The notes beneath the pieces were generated by a model. The model was given only the letters and a program-made list of their open reading frames with translations. It searched no databases and had not been told where the DNA came from. From assembly GCA_009602725.1 (NCBI GenBank), contig WELB01000019.1, forward strand, positions 482,552-534,831: a DNA stretch of 52,280 nt, in the 5' to 3' direction. Shown piece after piece: positions 24,220-37,210 of this stretch. Origin of the DNA: Spirogloea muscicola (taxonomy: Eukaryota; Streptophyta; Zygnematophyceae; Spirogloeales; Spirogloeaceae). Numbering within the stretch: position 1 is the first letter of the stretch; each line of letters begins with the position of its first letter. Both the position numbers and the translations under genes were made by a program.

Positions 24220-24635
24220 GAGCCCGCCTGGGCGCCCCCCCCCCCCCCCACCTCCCCTGCCGACCTTCCTCTCCACCCCCCGCTTAACCCCCGCTTAAAC
24301 CCCCACAAGCCACCGCCTGCTTTCAGACCTGTTTACATTCCGTTGGGCTGGCCTCTCACAGCCATGGGCCTTGCGGAGTGTCATTTCTTTCTGGCTGTGC
24401 TTCCCTCTCCTCGAGCTTGGCGCGAGAGCCGCGTCCTGTCGGCCTCCGACGCCGACGGGCGCGCCACTCGACCGCTCCCAGCAGCCTGTAGCAGGCGCCC
24501 GGCAGTCGAGCTCCACACCCCCACCTCTCGACCCCCCAGAGCGGTTCCAGTGCCATGCCCCCGAACGCTTCCGCAGGGTGCACCGTGCACATTGCCTAAG
24601 CCCACGTGGGCGCAATAAATAAGGGCTTGCCCCGA
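24220..24635. other. Intergenic between kinase promoter and E3 ligase 3' end
   Basis: Includes a C-rich low-complexity stretch (24237-24310) and a family C hairpin repeat at 24321-24370. The rest (24371-24635) shows open frames on both strands that match no family known to me and is probably the 3' UTR of the E3 gene. Confidence 0.5.
24321..24370 (+). repeat. GGGCTGGCC hairpin repeat (family C)
   Basis: Contains TTTCAGACCTGTTTACATTC then TTGGGCTGGCCTCTCACAGC, the same layout as the copies at 8117, 9600 (inverted context) and 51140. Confidence 0.7.
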
Positions 24636-27600
24636 CTACATTGGGGGCAGTGGCCGGCGGCACGTCGGACACTCCATCTTGATGTCCATCCACCGCTGCA
24701 GACAGCCGGTGTGAAAGAAGTGGTCGCAGGGAGTCACCTGCAATCGCAACCATCCCTAAAGTTGCTCAGCACTTCCAAAGTTGAAGGGCCTGACAATACT
24801 CCTGGACCACTAGGCTCCACTTCGAGCCTGCACTGAGAAGACAATCGGCATTGGAAGGAGACAAACAGCTGCAGTCTTTGCACGTCCCTGCTCACAAGTG
24901 ACGAGACTCACCATGCATTCCATGCTCTGCTGCGTGTGATCCACAGGGGCCATGCAGATCACGCAGTCGACTGCTGACGCCTCACCAGCGACCACCTTCG
25001 CTTCCACTCGTCTAAAGTAGCTGTACTTCTCTGGCAAGAACTGCACTTGAGCGAGCAGCAAGTAGTCAGTCAACTATGTCAGCATGCATCAGGATTGCAG
25101 GGGTGTATGAATGAAAGTGAAACTGACCCAGCGTCCGCCCATGCTGACCAAGACCTGCAATGGTGGCATGACCCTTTATTATCAGCCAAGCCCTGAAAGC
25201 CAATGCTATTGGCAGATGCACACCTGACGAGGAACAAAGCAGCGGGAGCCAAAATAATGTTGAAGAAGAAGCATTGCAGCCTGTGAAGCCATAAGGATTA
25301 TCAAGGTGATGCACCAAGCTGCACTCGGCTCCACCCTCATGAAGTTCTTTGGGCACCCGAAGGTGTACAAAGGTATGGCCAGACGCGTAATGGTGATGCC
25401 AAGAATATAGTGAGGGTGTAGCGGCTTGCGGGTATCCCTCAAGACGTTTGAGACAATCTGAGGTATCCAGAAGCAATAGAAAAGTAGCAAAATGTAGCGC
25501 AAAATGCCATGTAGCTGGTACATCAGCAGGATGCCACCGAGCAAGAAGCCATCTGCACACGAGGTCGAACGGCACACGAGGTCAAAGTGATGTCTCGTGT
25601 TCTCACTGAACACCACTGATTGCATGAAGGATATGACGTACCTGCCAGCACACAATTGCTGCCTTTCCTGAGGTAATGCACTGACTTACCTTCCTTTGGA
25701 CAGCAAGACAACAACACGAGCACTCAGATGTTGCGAAGGAGAGTAGGCAAGGGACCGGTGCATACAGAAGCGCGAGTACAGTACAGAGAGCTCTCTGCGC
25801 ATGGTGTTCCAGCCCTCGCCTGCGCCAGCTGGCCTTGTGGCTTTCCAGATAGCCAGCAGGTACCGCATCTCAAATATAGAGAAGATAACGAACTTGAAGA
25901 ATGCCGCAGTTGCAAAAGCATTAAATAGAGATTCTGCACACGCACGGTTGTAGATAAGTGAGACATTGCACGTCTTGCCTGGGCTCCTGACGTGCATGAC
26001 AGAGTGATCTACATTCGAATGTAGTCACGTGGTAGCTAGCCGGCCAAGCCAAGGCGAAGCTGGTTTTTGCAATAGTCATTAAGTATGGCATCAGACAATG
26101 TGGCTGCACAAAGATCTGCTTGAACAATTCGAAGTATCAAAAGCTGGATCCTCATGTCTGCATAGTCTGAGCTACATCCACGAAGAAACTGATGTATGAT
26201 GCTACGGGTTTGTCACATGACTTACCTACAACAATACCAGCTGTCAAGTGAAGCAAGCAGAGGTATGCGTCTATTACAGCTTGCTGCCCAATCATCAGCA
26301 GCGACACCTTGGCAGCGCCCTGTTGACAAGATCAACAGCAGTGCAAGTTTGTAGATCCTGACTGTCATGCCAATCCTTAAACAAGCATGTGTTAGGTGAC
26401 TGTAACATTCACATGGAAAAGTGGAAACAAGCGCATCAAAAATTGAGCAAAGTTAGCTTAGAGGCCCTTATGGTACACACCGATTGGGTGTTGCTGTGCT
26501 CCATCTGCCGGATGAGGAAGAGGACTTGCAAGAACGATACCTGTAGATCCTAGAATTAAGGTTGTTCGGGCGTTTGAAGGCAAGGCATTCGTAGGTGATG
26601 GAAGCAATGATTTAGGAGAGAAGAGAAGCCAGACTTGCGCATACAACATAGCAATCCTCAGCGTAGATTGAAGAGGATACAAATGTCACCATCAATGTGT
26701 AATTGACAGCCTTGTTATAAGTCACGTCAAGGTTGACGGCTGTAACATTGATGTCAAGGGGAGCAAAACATGGTGCATTGGGACTGTTCAGCGAACCCAG
26801 CATCTCGCTTGGTATGTGCTGCCAAAGTCCAGCTGCAGAAGCCAAAAAAGGAAAGAAGAGCCTCTAAGCACAGGTTCAACTTTCTGCAACCATATTGCTT
26901 CTGACCAAGATGCCACATACTTGTGAACAGCGCGATGTGATGCAGATTGCATTGCCTGCTAGACTTCGGCAAGGAGGAGGAAACACTCTCACTGTTGGAC
27001 TCCCAGAGCAATGGGGAGACTTGTAGTCGGAGTCGAAGTCCGCAGTTGCTGGCAGCACTTGCTGCAGGCTCTGCAGAACCTAAGGAAAAACATTGAGAAA
27101 TCAGCAACGGGCACCAAGCTATCCCCATTAGACTACAGACTACGTCGTATGAAGATGACCAACTTTGCCTTTACAGCAGAGCTTGTAATATGATAACCAG
27201 CATCTGTGCACTTATCAGCAGATTATCTCTTTGAGCATTGTGCTGGAAATGCATATTCCAGACAAAAGCCCTGCACAGCGCAGAATTGGGCGTACTGCTG
27301 ATACAATCCCGATATGTGACAATCCTTTAGGTTAGACAAGAAGTAGCAGAACAAACTCACCAGACCCACTTGACTTGCCAGACTGTCCTGCATCCTGTAA
27401 AGGCTGCACGCCAGAGAGCTGGCAGGTGAGTACATCATCTTGCAATTCAGCTAACAAGCAAACATATTGATACAAGCCACCAGGTTCTAAGAAGCAGCAG
27501 TTGCTTATCTACGCATCTCTCAAGTATGCCAATGTACAGGCAGACCATCACTACAACGTTCATGTTACATACATTAATTATATGTCAGGAACAGGTGCCA

Positions 27601-29576
27601 ATTTATACTGCTGACTGCCCATATGATAACACTCTGTGGCTGCTACTTGACCTAACAGGACCAACTACTTGTACAACCTATTGTTCCTTGAAGGCAGCCA
27701 CAGCTATACCAGGTGATAGATCCTTGCCATGTGGTATGGACTCCCGTCCTCACTCTCGCCCACCTCTGGATCTGCAGCGCTGCCTTGCGAGCACAAGCTT
27801 TGTGAGTCTTGTTACATCTGCGACTCTAAGAGATACGTCACTTCCAACATGTCAGCAGTTATCGACTCTTTGCGACCCTTGGCAAGGCAGACTCATGTTG
27901 CTGCAGTGAGATGTCCACCAGTCCACCAGTCGTCACTTCGACAGATTGATTATGCAGAGATTTACTCGCTATACAGTGTCTTATATTGTGTATATATAGC
28001 TCAGCATGAGGTTTTCAATCTGACTATGAATGATTGGATCATGGGTTAACCTGCTAAGAGCCACTCGTAGTTGACCATAAGGTCTTATATATACACCCTC
28101 CAGCTTCATGTGTATGTCGCTACTACTGATGTATTTTCCAGTCGTCACTTCGACAGATTGATTATGCAGAGATTTACTCGCTATACAGTGTCTTATATTG
28201 TGTATATATAGCTCAGCATGAGGTTTTCAATCTGACTATGAATGTTTGGATCATGGGTTAACCTGCTAAGAGCCACTCGTAGTTGACCATAAGGTCTTAT
28301 ATATACACCCTCCAGCTTCATGTGTATGTCGCTACTACTGATGTATTTTCCATCTCGAAGTACCAACTCTCCCTGCAAGTGAAAGTGGGGCTTTAAGGGT
28401 TTGTGATACATGCTTTTCAAGCATCCAACACTCCATGCCAGTGCTTAAGTGCCAAGAAAGCAATGCCAACTAATGCCTGCAAGCATTTAGGCAGGTGTCA
28501 ACAAGATGAAAGAAAGAAAGCTAGCAAAAGCTTGGGTCTACTATACCCTAAACATGTATTCCAACCGTAATCTGATGGAGAAGCTACTTACGTGCACATA
28601 GTGAACCTCTGGCTTGGTAGTCATTGCACTGCTGAGATGGAACACTATGCTGCCAGTGTCCTTGCGAAGCCCTCGCAAACGGACACTGTCATTGAATCTG
28701 CTTACGTGCCAACTCCCTGTTGCATAAATCACGGGCATGTATCTTAGCATTGGCAGAGGCTTGTGAAGGAAACAATTTGCTGTGTGTTAGCAGACTGGCC
28801 TTGCTACCTCCTGCAACTTCACTTCACTACAAGTTGCCGTCTGCTTCCGAACACGCTGGCAGAAAGAAGGAAGAACAACTGTCTCCTTTGAAGCGGCAAA
28901 CCCTGGCGTCCTCAGACAACCAAGCGACTGCACCACTTAGGCACATTGAGCAGCATACCTCTGTACGTGCCAGAGACATTGGCAGGGAAGCGTGCTGCCA
29001 ATGCCAACCCGTCTGCGTGGTCGGACGTCGGTCCGGATATTAATGCCTGCTTCGACAAACGCATTAGCACGATATAAGGTATAGCCCTAATTCTTGAGTG
29101 CCGACTCCCGGCAAAATTGATCAGGAGCTGGAGGCTAGGAGCAGCTAATGGGCTGTTAGCGAAGCTCCAAAGAGTGCTCTGCAGCAATCAACGTCCCTAC
29201 TGTAGTCCCCGGCACTGGGTCGAGCCAACCAGCGGAAGCATGTGCGAGTATCGGCCGCTGCCCTGCCAGCACTGCTGGATACAGCTGAGACGGGGCCATC
29301 CACTGGCCCATAGCATCTGGGACAGCGGCGACGGGCCTACACCTGCGCTACTTGCTGGCTCAAGCCGGACTCGGCAAGCTGAGGGCTTTGGTGGATGCTG
29401 ACTTCGTCGGCCCACGGCGGCTGCTGCGGCTCCTCGAGAGGCGCGCCGGGCCGCTTCAGCGGCCGCGCGAGTGCGCCCGAGAGGGCCAGCGAGAGCAGCA
29501 GCGCCAAGCGGAGGCCGCCACCGCCGCTGCCGCCCCCGCAGCGCCGGGGCGAGCGGCGAGGCCAGCCAGAGCGCAT
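24636..29576 (-). CDS. FLYING SAUCER/Tul1-like transmembrane RING E3 ubiquitin ligase
   Basis: Multi-pass endomembrane E3 ligase, homologous to plant FLY1/FLY2 and yeast Tul1. ATG at 29576 opens a signal peptide (LRLALLLSLALSGALA). Phased exons are 29576-29343, 29046-28959, 28716-28592, 28372-28263 and 27779-27710. Later ones are 26831-26681, 26540-26481, 26319-26226, 25933-25766, 25552-25224, 25040-24912 and 24737-24636 (TAG). Exons between 27700 and 26850 are not resolved. Family blocks are VSGTYRG, LEGVYIRPYGQLR, NKAVNYTLMVTFVS, FLIRQMEHSNTQS, FFKFVIFSIFEMRYLLAIWK and HYFGSRCFVPRQ. The RING-H2 domain has CVICMAPVD, then TPCDHFFHTGC and CPTCRRPLPPM at the very end. Plant members tune pectin methylesterification through Golgi/endosomal ubiquitination; that role is inferred here. 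Exon 28372-28263 lies in a recent tandem duplication. Confidence 0.92.
27929..28352 (+). repeat. 212-base tandem duplication including part of an E3-ligase exon
   Basis: Copy 1 is 27929-28140 and copy 2 is 28141-28352. I find one difference (AATGATTGG against AATGTTTGG). Copy 2 holds most of the exon encoding the KLEGVYIRPYGQLR block with its donor. Copy 1 repeats that exon segment but lacks the exon's first ~20 bases and its acceptor. Confidence 0.93.
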
Positions 29577-30036
29577 GCTCGCTGCAGGTCAACGGAGCAT
29601 AGCGACGCGCCTCGGGTGTCGCCGGCGGCTCCGGCGCTGCCGCAAGGCCCGCCGCAGGTCGCGGCGTGGTTTGCGGCGCGCTGGGCGGCCAAGGCCGGGC
29701 CCCGGGAGAGAGAGGGAAGTTGGCACGCGGCGGGTGCCGGCTGGCTGACGCCACCGCCGTGGGGGGGGTCAGGCGGCCGGCCTAACGGCGGCTCGCTTGA
29801 CGGCGGCTTAGCTGTCGGCAGGCGCGCCGCTGACGGCGGGCGAGCTGCCCTGGGCCAGATCACAGCGCAGTTGCAGGCTGTAGGCCGCCGCCGCCGCAAG
29901 GCTTCCGGCGCTGCAGCGGCCGCCTGCGCCGTCGGCTCCCAGCGGCGACGGGCGCCAGGCTTCCCCACGCCCCTACCGCTCCGAGGCCAGCGAGTCTGTT
30001 GCAGCTCCCGTGGAGCAACCTTCTGCTCGCGGTTGC
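29577..30036. other. GC-rich divergent promoter region
   Basis: Very GC-rich DNA between the start of the E3 ligase gene (-) and the small unrecognised gene (+). Long open frames on both strands come from base composition and show no family similarity. It is probably a two-way promoter with 5' UTRs. Confidence 0.5.
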
Positions 30037-30716
30037 ATGGAGTCCATGGAGCGGGAGGCGGAGCGGGGGCGTGCCGTCGGCGAGCTGCACAGCCACGATC
30101 TAGCTCCTCGGCACAGCTTCGGGGACTACTTTGACATGGTGCTGGTGAAGGAGACATCGCGGAGGCAGCCGCAGCGGCCGACAGTGGACGGCTTCCGTGC
30201 ATGTCAGGGTGGGCGGGCTGCCGCGAGCCAACTGCGTGCGAGGAGGAGAGGGCGCAGCGCCCAGCCTGCCGAGTGGCCCTCTGATGAGGAGCTGCGGGCG
30301 ATGAGTTCGCCAATGTCCACGAGCGATGAAGTTCGTGAGCACCGGAAACACGTTCCCGCGATCTTGCATATCGACTTAGTGGTCGTGCATAGAGACTTCG
30401 ACTTGAAGGCGTGATATCTATCATCCATTTTCTAATGAGCTACATATACTGAGACCTCCATTACTTCAAACACTCAGCAGCCACAGGTCACGGCTTCAGT
30501 CGTTGTGGGCCAATGGGGAAACCTATCCGTCCTCTTGAATCTTGTAGACTGGAGCGCTTTTTTGCAGAACTGCACAACGGCAAAGATACTGCGGCCTTAG
30601 ATGCGTTCGACAAGTACATGGAGCCATCTCCGTGGACGTATGCTCATCACGAACATCCTCCTGAGGGCCCCCCCAAGAGCTTGTTTGAAGACGTGTTGGA
30701 GGCCACATCGAGCTGA
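30037..30716 (+). CDS. Unrecognised small protein, two exons, ~135 residues
   Basis: Exon 1 runs from ATG 30037 to 30208 (donor CAGG|GTGGGC). Exon 2, 30481-30716, follows CACTCAGCAG. The phases agree and the total is 135 residues. The N-terminal half is charged (MESMEREAERGRAVGEL) and contains RHSFGDYFDMVLVKETSRRQ. The C-terminal half reads PLESCRLERFFAELHNGKD, then a Pro/His-rich YAHHEHPPEGPPKSLFEDVL near the end. There is no membrane segment or signal. An alternative donor further on (around 30329) would lengthen exon 1. I do not recognise the family. It is divergent from the E3 ligase gene, about 460 bases away. Confidence 0.5.
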
Positions 30717-32240
30717 GAGGACATCATCAACAGATACTGGCATAATACAGAAGGATTGCTGGGCACAACTGACTTGGATCACATGCCCTCAGCAGGGTGT
30801 GAGCATTGAAGTCTGATAAATTGGCAAGAGATCAAGATGCTAACGTAGGTACATGCTCTATGCATCTTGCAGCTATGTTATTCTTAGGCGGCTGCGACCG
30901 TTGACCACCACAGCTTGTCAAGTGAAGGAACAGCAGTGTATATATGAACAATAAAGGCCAGCTATACTGGGGTGGCTCTCAACCGAAAATCCGCCAGATT
31001 TCTTTTCAGAGATCAGCAATGACGGTCCGTTCTGGGTTGTCAGTAGAGCATAGCTTATGACGAACATTAATGATACAGCCAATCCTTATTGGGACAACTG
31101 CACTCCAACCTGGAACTTCCATGCTACCAGGTTAAATGGCCCCCTTGCCACCCCCGCCACCAACCTCCTTGCAGCCTCCCATCGACCCTGGACGGAACAA
31201 CCAGATTGCTCCCCTTCAATTCCTGCTACTATGACTTATATGTAGCATTACAGAATGAGCAGAATCGACTTTGTGACTCCATTCAATATCCTGGGCTCCT
31301 ACTCTGTTAAGGTAAAGGTTGCCTCCTTTGTGGGACAACTTGGCCGCCCCTCTGGCGCATGCAAATATTAGCATGCATTACCGTTATTGATGTGCTGATA
31401 GACATCCTCGGTAGGCAAGGCAGCAGCTCTGTAGGTGAATCAGGGATTGCATGGCCAGCCCAAATGAACTGCTTGTGCTTGAGAATTGAGATGCTGCCAG
31501 CAATAGAGGCGTCATAGACAATAGAGGTCCTCAAGCCATCTGTTACATCATAGCTGTCAGGCATTCCTCACAAACAAATTTCAATGGAAGAGGGTGTCTG
31601 CAAACTCGTCACTCAATGTTCAGCTGTTGACTTAAGGATTTTAGTAGAACCAGGCCTGTTAATTATCTTCGCCTTCACGAGTAGCTCTACTAGGGCCTGT
31701 TCTAATACAGCACCTGGACAATGGCTGCAAAGGGCTGGTTTACGATGGCCCTTGTCCATCGTTCTAGACCTGCATTTGTGTGGCAAGGGCTTGACATACG
31801 ATGTCTCCACCACAGGCGGCTGGTACATGACCATTGCATTGAGCTTCTTCAAGAAATGCTGCTTCCATACGTAAGCTTTGTGCACCGCATGCAAGTGAGA
31901 TGCTAGATACCGCCTCACAGACACTTCCGAGTCTGCATCACCTGAACTCGAGGTACCAACGGTGACTGCCATGTTACAAGAGTGAATGGACAGGGAGGCA
32001 CAACTACATCACATCTGGGGATTTCAGATTGGTGAAGTGAACATGGAAGCAGTGTTAACAAGCTACTAATGAGCTGAGGGCACCATGAAATACATGTACA
32101 AACTCCACTTGCGACAGCCCAGTGAGAGTCTGTCAGCAGTAGCGTTGCTGCTGCTATGTGTTGACATGGCCAAGTGGCTGCTGGCTGACAGACCTTCACA
32201 AGGCTATTTCCACAAACACAAGCAGAGCAAGGGTCACCTG
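30717..32240. other. Region downstream of EXO1, no confident gene
   Basis: Minus-strand frames at 31613-31972 are open for 119 codons and could be a 3' exon of EXO1 or a separate short gene, but no family similarity is visible. The rest shows nothing beyond short frames. Confidence 0.35.
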
Positions 32241-35200
32241 CTATTAGGCACAGCTAGCCCTCTCCTGCTGGGACCTGGTGGACGCAGGTTGCCAGGCCGA
32301 CTGCCGCTGCTAGCGTGCTTGAAGGCCAGAATCTTGTCCACGAAGCTACTCATGGTCCTGTGAGCCACCTGTCTGTAACTTTGTACATGTGCAATGTCAC
32401 ATGCAAAGTTTGCACCCTTGCTCTTGCCCTGGTCCTCAATCTGAGCCACATTGTCACCTGCATCAAAAGTATGTGCTCAGCTTCACTCGTGTTATTAAAG
32501 GCATTGGTACACCTTACTGTACATCTTGACTGTGAGCAAATTATGTAGATTGACAGGAAGTATGGCCTCGACTTTCTGCTCATCCTCTGGCATACAGCTG
32601 GCCAGCAACATGGTCATCATTGGAAGTGGCAAATGTCAGGAATGGAATGTCAGGGAATCTCATGGACCACTGCAAGTCTCATGATCAAGTAGAGCTATGA
32701 CATCACGTATGCAGCATCACCGGTGCTTGTGGTCAACTTACTGGCTGAAGGAGGAATCACTTTATCAGAGAGATTCCCTTTAATCCCAACAGATGGCGTG
32801 TATGCATGCTGCAACAGCACACATTGTAGCAGTACGCTGAGCACACAGGCAAGAATGTGCCATTTAGCCCATTAGTCTGCCAAATTACGCATCTTCGATT
32901 AGGACAGCGAGTGGTGATGACCTGTTTGAGACAGATCTCGTCTACCTCAAGTCCATTGCTGCTTTCGCCCGACTGGGTTGGTTCCTCATCCAACACAAAA
33001 GTCCGATCAGCCTGCACTTGATCAACTCGCTCAAAGTCGCCAGCAGCCAAGGTGGTCGGTACTTGAGCACTGTCCCTCTTGTGGCAAGCTGTAGCGGTTG
33101 TTGGTCTCTTTGGCCGGGGAAGGGTTGTTTCAGGCATTGGAGCTGCTACTCGTTTATTCAAGAGAGATGAAGACAGGGGATAGTCCTTGTAATGTACTGT
33201 GTTCTGTCTTTCAACTGGCTCATTGGCTGCGCAGAAGAATTCGAGGTCCTCCAGCGTGTGAGCTGTACAGACAAGAAACACAATTGTCAAATTATGAGGG
33301 TGGTGAAGAATGAGGACAATGACCTTTATCAGCGCGTCAATGTGTGCAAGACGCATGCACCGTGACTTCGTCATCAATTCTCGTCGAAATCATGTTCTCA
33401 AGAATCTGTCCACTCGCTGACAATCATAAGGAAAGTGGTACCTATGTTGAAGTCCTCTCCTTTGTGACCCCTGTCAAGGCAAGGAGCAATCTCGTCCTGC
33501 AATTCACAGGGACATTGAGCTATGAGTGACTACCTCATTGCTTGGGTGGGCTGAGTCAATGATGAGAGTCTTGTGTGTGCTCGCTCCCTAGCAGGTTGTC
33601 CCTCACCTCACAATCTTGACTGTCGGTAGGAGGTGTCTCGTCAATGGGCGAGGCATCGAGGAGCTCAGAGGGATCTTCCATTGTGGGACTTCTCCACAAG
33701 AATGCATCGAAATCTTCTAGTGGTGATTGAGGATGTCTTGTAGATGCGGAATGAAGTTTGCCAGTCTTGATAACAGGAGACTTGACAATTGATGGAGAGT
33801 CTGTATCCAGCGAAGTGAATGCATTGAGGTTCTGCAGCGAAGACACCGTTTCTCTTGTCTCTGCGACACTGGTCCTTGGAGGACGGAATATCTCCTTTGC
33901 TGCTCTGGAGACAGACACTGCACAAAGAAATGCACCAGACACATGAGAGCAATCAACATGTGGGGGACACACACAAGGTGCAGCTTCATACGTGTGGGAC
34001 AATCCCCCTCAAACAACCCAGGCTATGCAACAAGTTCATGGGGATTCCCTCACTGGACCCTCACCAAAGTACTTGGATAGCTTGCTCTTCTGTACAGGAA
34101 GGGATAGCAGCGTGCGCTTGGATGTCTGTGCAGGATTGCTTCTGCCAGATTCTGTTGGGTGTCCTTTAGGAAACACAACCTCCTGCAAAGATAAGCTTCC
34201 GTTACATCTTCTGTGGGTCAATGCGTTCAGAGACCTACAGTTGTCTAATCTGGAGCCGCAGGACAAGGCCGTGTAGCCGTGGTAGCAAGTGGTCTGCAAA
34301 GGAGAAGATATGCTGCAATGGCTTGGCACTTCCATCACTTGAACGCTGACCTGGATTGGCGCGTGTGTTATGGGGTTGACATCCGCTTCGGCTATGGCTT
34401 TTGCTAACTCCGGTTGTAAGGGCGTATGGGAAGCTAGGGTCAAGGACAACACTTTGAGGTACTCTTACAAAACCCCTTGCAATACCTCATGAGATTCAGT
34501 TGACCAGTGAGTTGCAACATGCGAATCAATAAGACAATCAATTTCTGCAGATAGGTCAGACAGCTTGTTCAAAAGACACGGTGAGAAGGATATGACCCAG
34601 TGCCACTGAGGTCTGCGCTTGACAGCTGATCGACTGGGTGCAGGTGTACTGCAGCTTGAGATCGTGGGTCATAGACCCGCTGATGTCTGAAAGTCACTAT
34701 TGCCCTTACAAAGTTGGCTTCGTAGTCATCTGGAACAGTCACGCCATTGAACCGAAGGCTCCTAATAACCTGGCAATGTGAAGTCAAGATCAAAGGTGGC
34801 ATCGGATGAATGACGCACTTGATCAGAGAGATGGGTTGATGGATGATGAAATAGGACAGGCCAATGACTCCATAGTCCTGGTATGTCAATGGCTTCAGAA
34901 GCTGACAAGGCCGTCGCAGCTGTAAGACTATTGTCTCTTGGACAGCGACTGCAATTCAGAGGTGACGCGCAAGGCCCCTTAGAGGCAGCCTGGCCAAGCA
35001 TAGCTGCTTCTTGGAAACGCCTCTAGCACAAGGCATGGCAGGTGCACCTTGTCGTAGCTCTTGAATCTGCGCATCAAGCCATGGGCTCGCTTCACTCCCA
35101 TGCCCTGTAGTGAAGACAGGTAATCACACCCACTCAAGATACATGTCTCTAAGAACATCTGGTGTGTGAAATTGGTGAAGTTGAGCTCTGACGCTCTGAC

Positions 35201-36465
35201 AATCTGAGAGTACTGGATCTCCAGGCCTTGCCCAGTCTTGTCCATCTTGAAGAGCACCTGCAGAGTGCCAAATGTGGTGATCAGTGTCCTCTCTGCATAC
35301 TTAGAAGTGCTCCTCTGATGGCGAGGCAAGAAGATGTCACGCATGGCACTTGGCACCAGGTGGGCCTTACAGATTGAGGCATTCAACAACCTGGATGCAA
35401 ACACATGCATAGCTGAGCAAGAATGAGCAAGAATGCAAGTCCAGTTATTCACCAACAGAATGAGATGGCACCTTAGGACACCCGTAAGCTAAAAGATCCG
35501 AGTCCTCGGTGATGACAACTTCCACCAGGCCTTGGAGGGCTAGGTAAGCCAACTGAGCATCTGCTTCATACGGAGCCACGATGAACTTGATTCCCCGCTG
35601 CTTGAGCACCTGCAGGACAAAAATGTTGTGCATCACTTCCCAATGAGCATCTATGAAAAATGTGACATTACTGGGCCGCTGCCTTCAGCAGCTAGTGTAA
35701 GGGTAGCGCAAAGTCTGGAAGAGTAGAACTCTTGCTTGGTGGCAAGCATCACACACCTTGATGAGGTTGTGAGCAATGTCAGGTGTTATGTCAACAGCCT
35801 TTTGGTAGCACACGAAAGCAGCGGCCGTGTTCCCCGCAAGCTCGTGGTCTCGCGCCCTGTCCAGGTGTTCTTTTCGAGACCTGCCTCTCAGGATAAAGGA
35901 CGGCGATCAGCATACACGGACAACACAAAATTCAAATGCTGCTGGCTGTGTCAAGTCACCTCTGCCACCCACAACTTGTGACTGACAGAGGGTGACAGCT
36001 TCTTGGCAGCAAGCCCTGTCGCACGTACTTCTGGCGCCGCGCCTCCTGCTCCGCCTTGGCGGGCAGGAGCCCGCCATCAAAGACCATGACGGGCGTCACA
36101 CCGCTGTGGAGGAGGAGGTCCACCCTCTGCATGCAGTAATCCACGTACCTGACGAGGATCCCAAACAGTAGGCCACTGTCAGGCTCGCCCCAAGTCAGTC
36201 GGCTTTCAGTTAGAGGGCTTGGTAAAGCGTGTTAATGTCAGCCTCGGTGCACGTCAGGAGCCCTCCGCTGACAGCTGTGGGGTGCAGTGCTGCCATAGCA
36301 GGACCTGTCAGTGGGCTGGCCCTTGCAGAGCGCGTCGCTGCAGCCAAAGGCGCCCTTGTGCAGCCACGAGTAGGTGTCCACGGCGGCCTTCTTGCCGGCG
36401 TACTCGCGGACGTGCGTCGGCGTGGAGATGGACTTGAAGATTGGGAGGAGCCCCGAGATGCCCAT
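32240..36465 (-). CDS. EXO1: Exonuclease 1 (XPG/RAD2 family nuclease)
   Basis: 5'-3' double-strand DNA exonuclease and flap endonuclease used in mismatch repair, end resection and recombination. ATG 36465; phased exons are 36465-36305, 36148-36029, 35880-35757, 35609-35472, 35257-35048 and 34769-34580. Further exons are about 34549-34494, 34182-34065, 33917-33607 and 33262-32922. The XPG-N block [14 protein letters not shown] is followed by [14 protein letters not shown]. Acidic catalytic residues are present in [29 protein letters not shown] and [13 protein letters not shown]. The Ser/Pro-rich C-terminal tail is poorly conserved. A likely last exon near 32240-32370 encodes [18 protein letters not shown], but its phase with the preceding exon is not resolved, so at least one exon is missing and the end is approximate. 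Exon structure near 34340-34560 is also uncertain. Confidence 0.93.
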
Positions 36466-36967
36466 CCCGGAGGCCTCACCGGCCGTCACCGAGGCGGCGA
36501 GGGCGACGGCGTCGCCGGCGGCTCCTCACGCCAGCCGCCTGAGTGGCTCTGGGGGCCGCGCCGCCGATGCCGCATCCGCAGCAGGAGCAAGTCCGGCGGC
36601 TACTGAAGGCTGCACATCGGATGCCTCCGTGCCGCTAGGCCACGGCGCCGTCTGCCACGGCCAGGGCGCAGGTCCAGAGAGCCGGCGGACGACGGCACTG
36701 TCTCGCCAACGCCGCGCACGAGCTCATGCGGGGCATTCGCCCCGGCATTGCCGCCGGCGGCAGCATGCCGGGGGGGAGTGCCGTCGCTTGCCCAAGCCGC
36801 CGCTGCGGCAGCGCCCGCGGCGGCCCCGCGCCACCTCGCCGCGGTGAGAGCAAGCCCCGGTGCGCCCGCTTNCCGACCACAGCCAGCCTCGACCGGATGT
36901 GACCACCGGGAATCGCAGCCAGCAAGCGATGCTGCGGACCAGAGGAGCGGCTCAGCGGGACCCTCAC
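36466..36967. other. EXO1 upstream region, GC-rich, with one unknown base
   Basis: Very GC-rich DNA with a single N at 36872. It should contain the EXO1 promoter. I looked for the missing second half of the RRM gene on the minus strand here and did not find it. Confidence 0.5.
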
Positions 36968-37174
36968 CTTGGCATCGGTCACACCGTAAGGTTGGAACGC
37001 ATCCTCCAGGGCACGGTCGTCGGTGGCCCAGGCGAGCCCTCCGACAAAGCACCGAAACTCGCCGTCGCCACCGCGACCGCCGCCTCCGCTGCCTCCGCCG
37101 CCTCCCCCACCGTCGTTGCCGCTGCCGTAATAGCCGCCGCCACCACCACCGGCGCCGCCTTCGTCACTGGCATA

Positions 37175-37210
<36 letters not shown>

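Noticed and set aside
24295-24753. Extended minus-strand frame past the RING end
   Set aside because: It is a different frame from the RING. In the RING frame the protein ends at RRPLPPM-stop, exactly where homologues end.
29352-30134. 260-codon plus-strand open frame
   Set aside because: It covers the signal-peptide exon of the E3 ligase on the other strand and the GC-rich promoter; Arg/Ala/Gly-rich with no recognisable domain.
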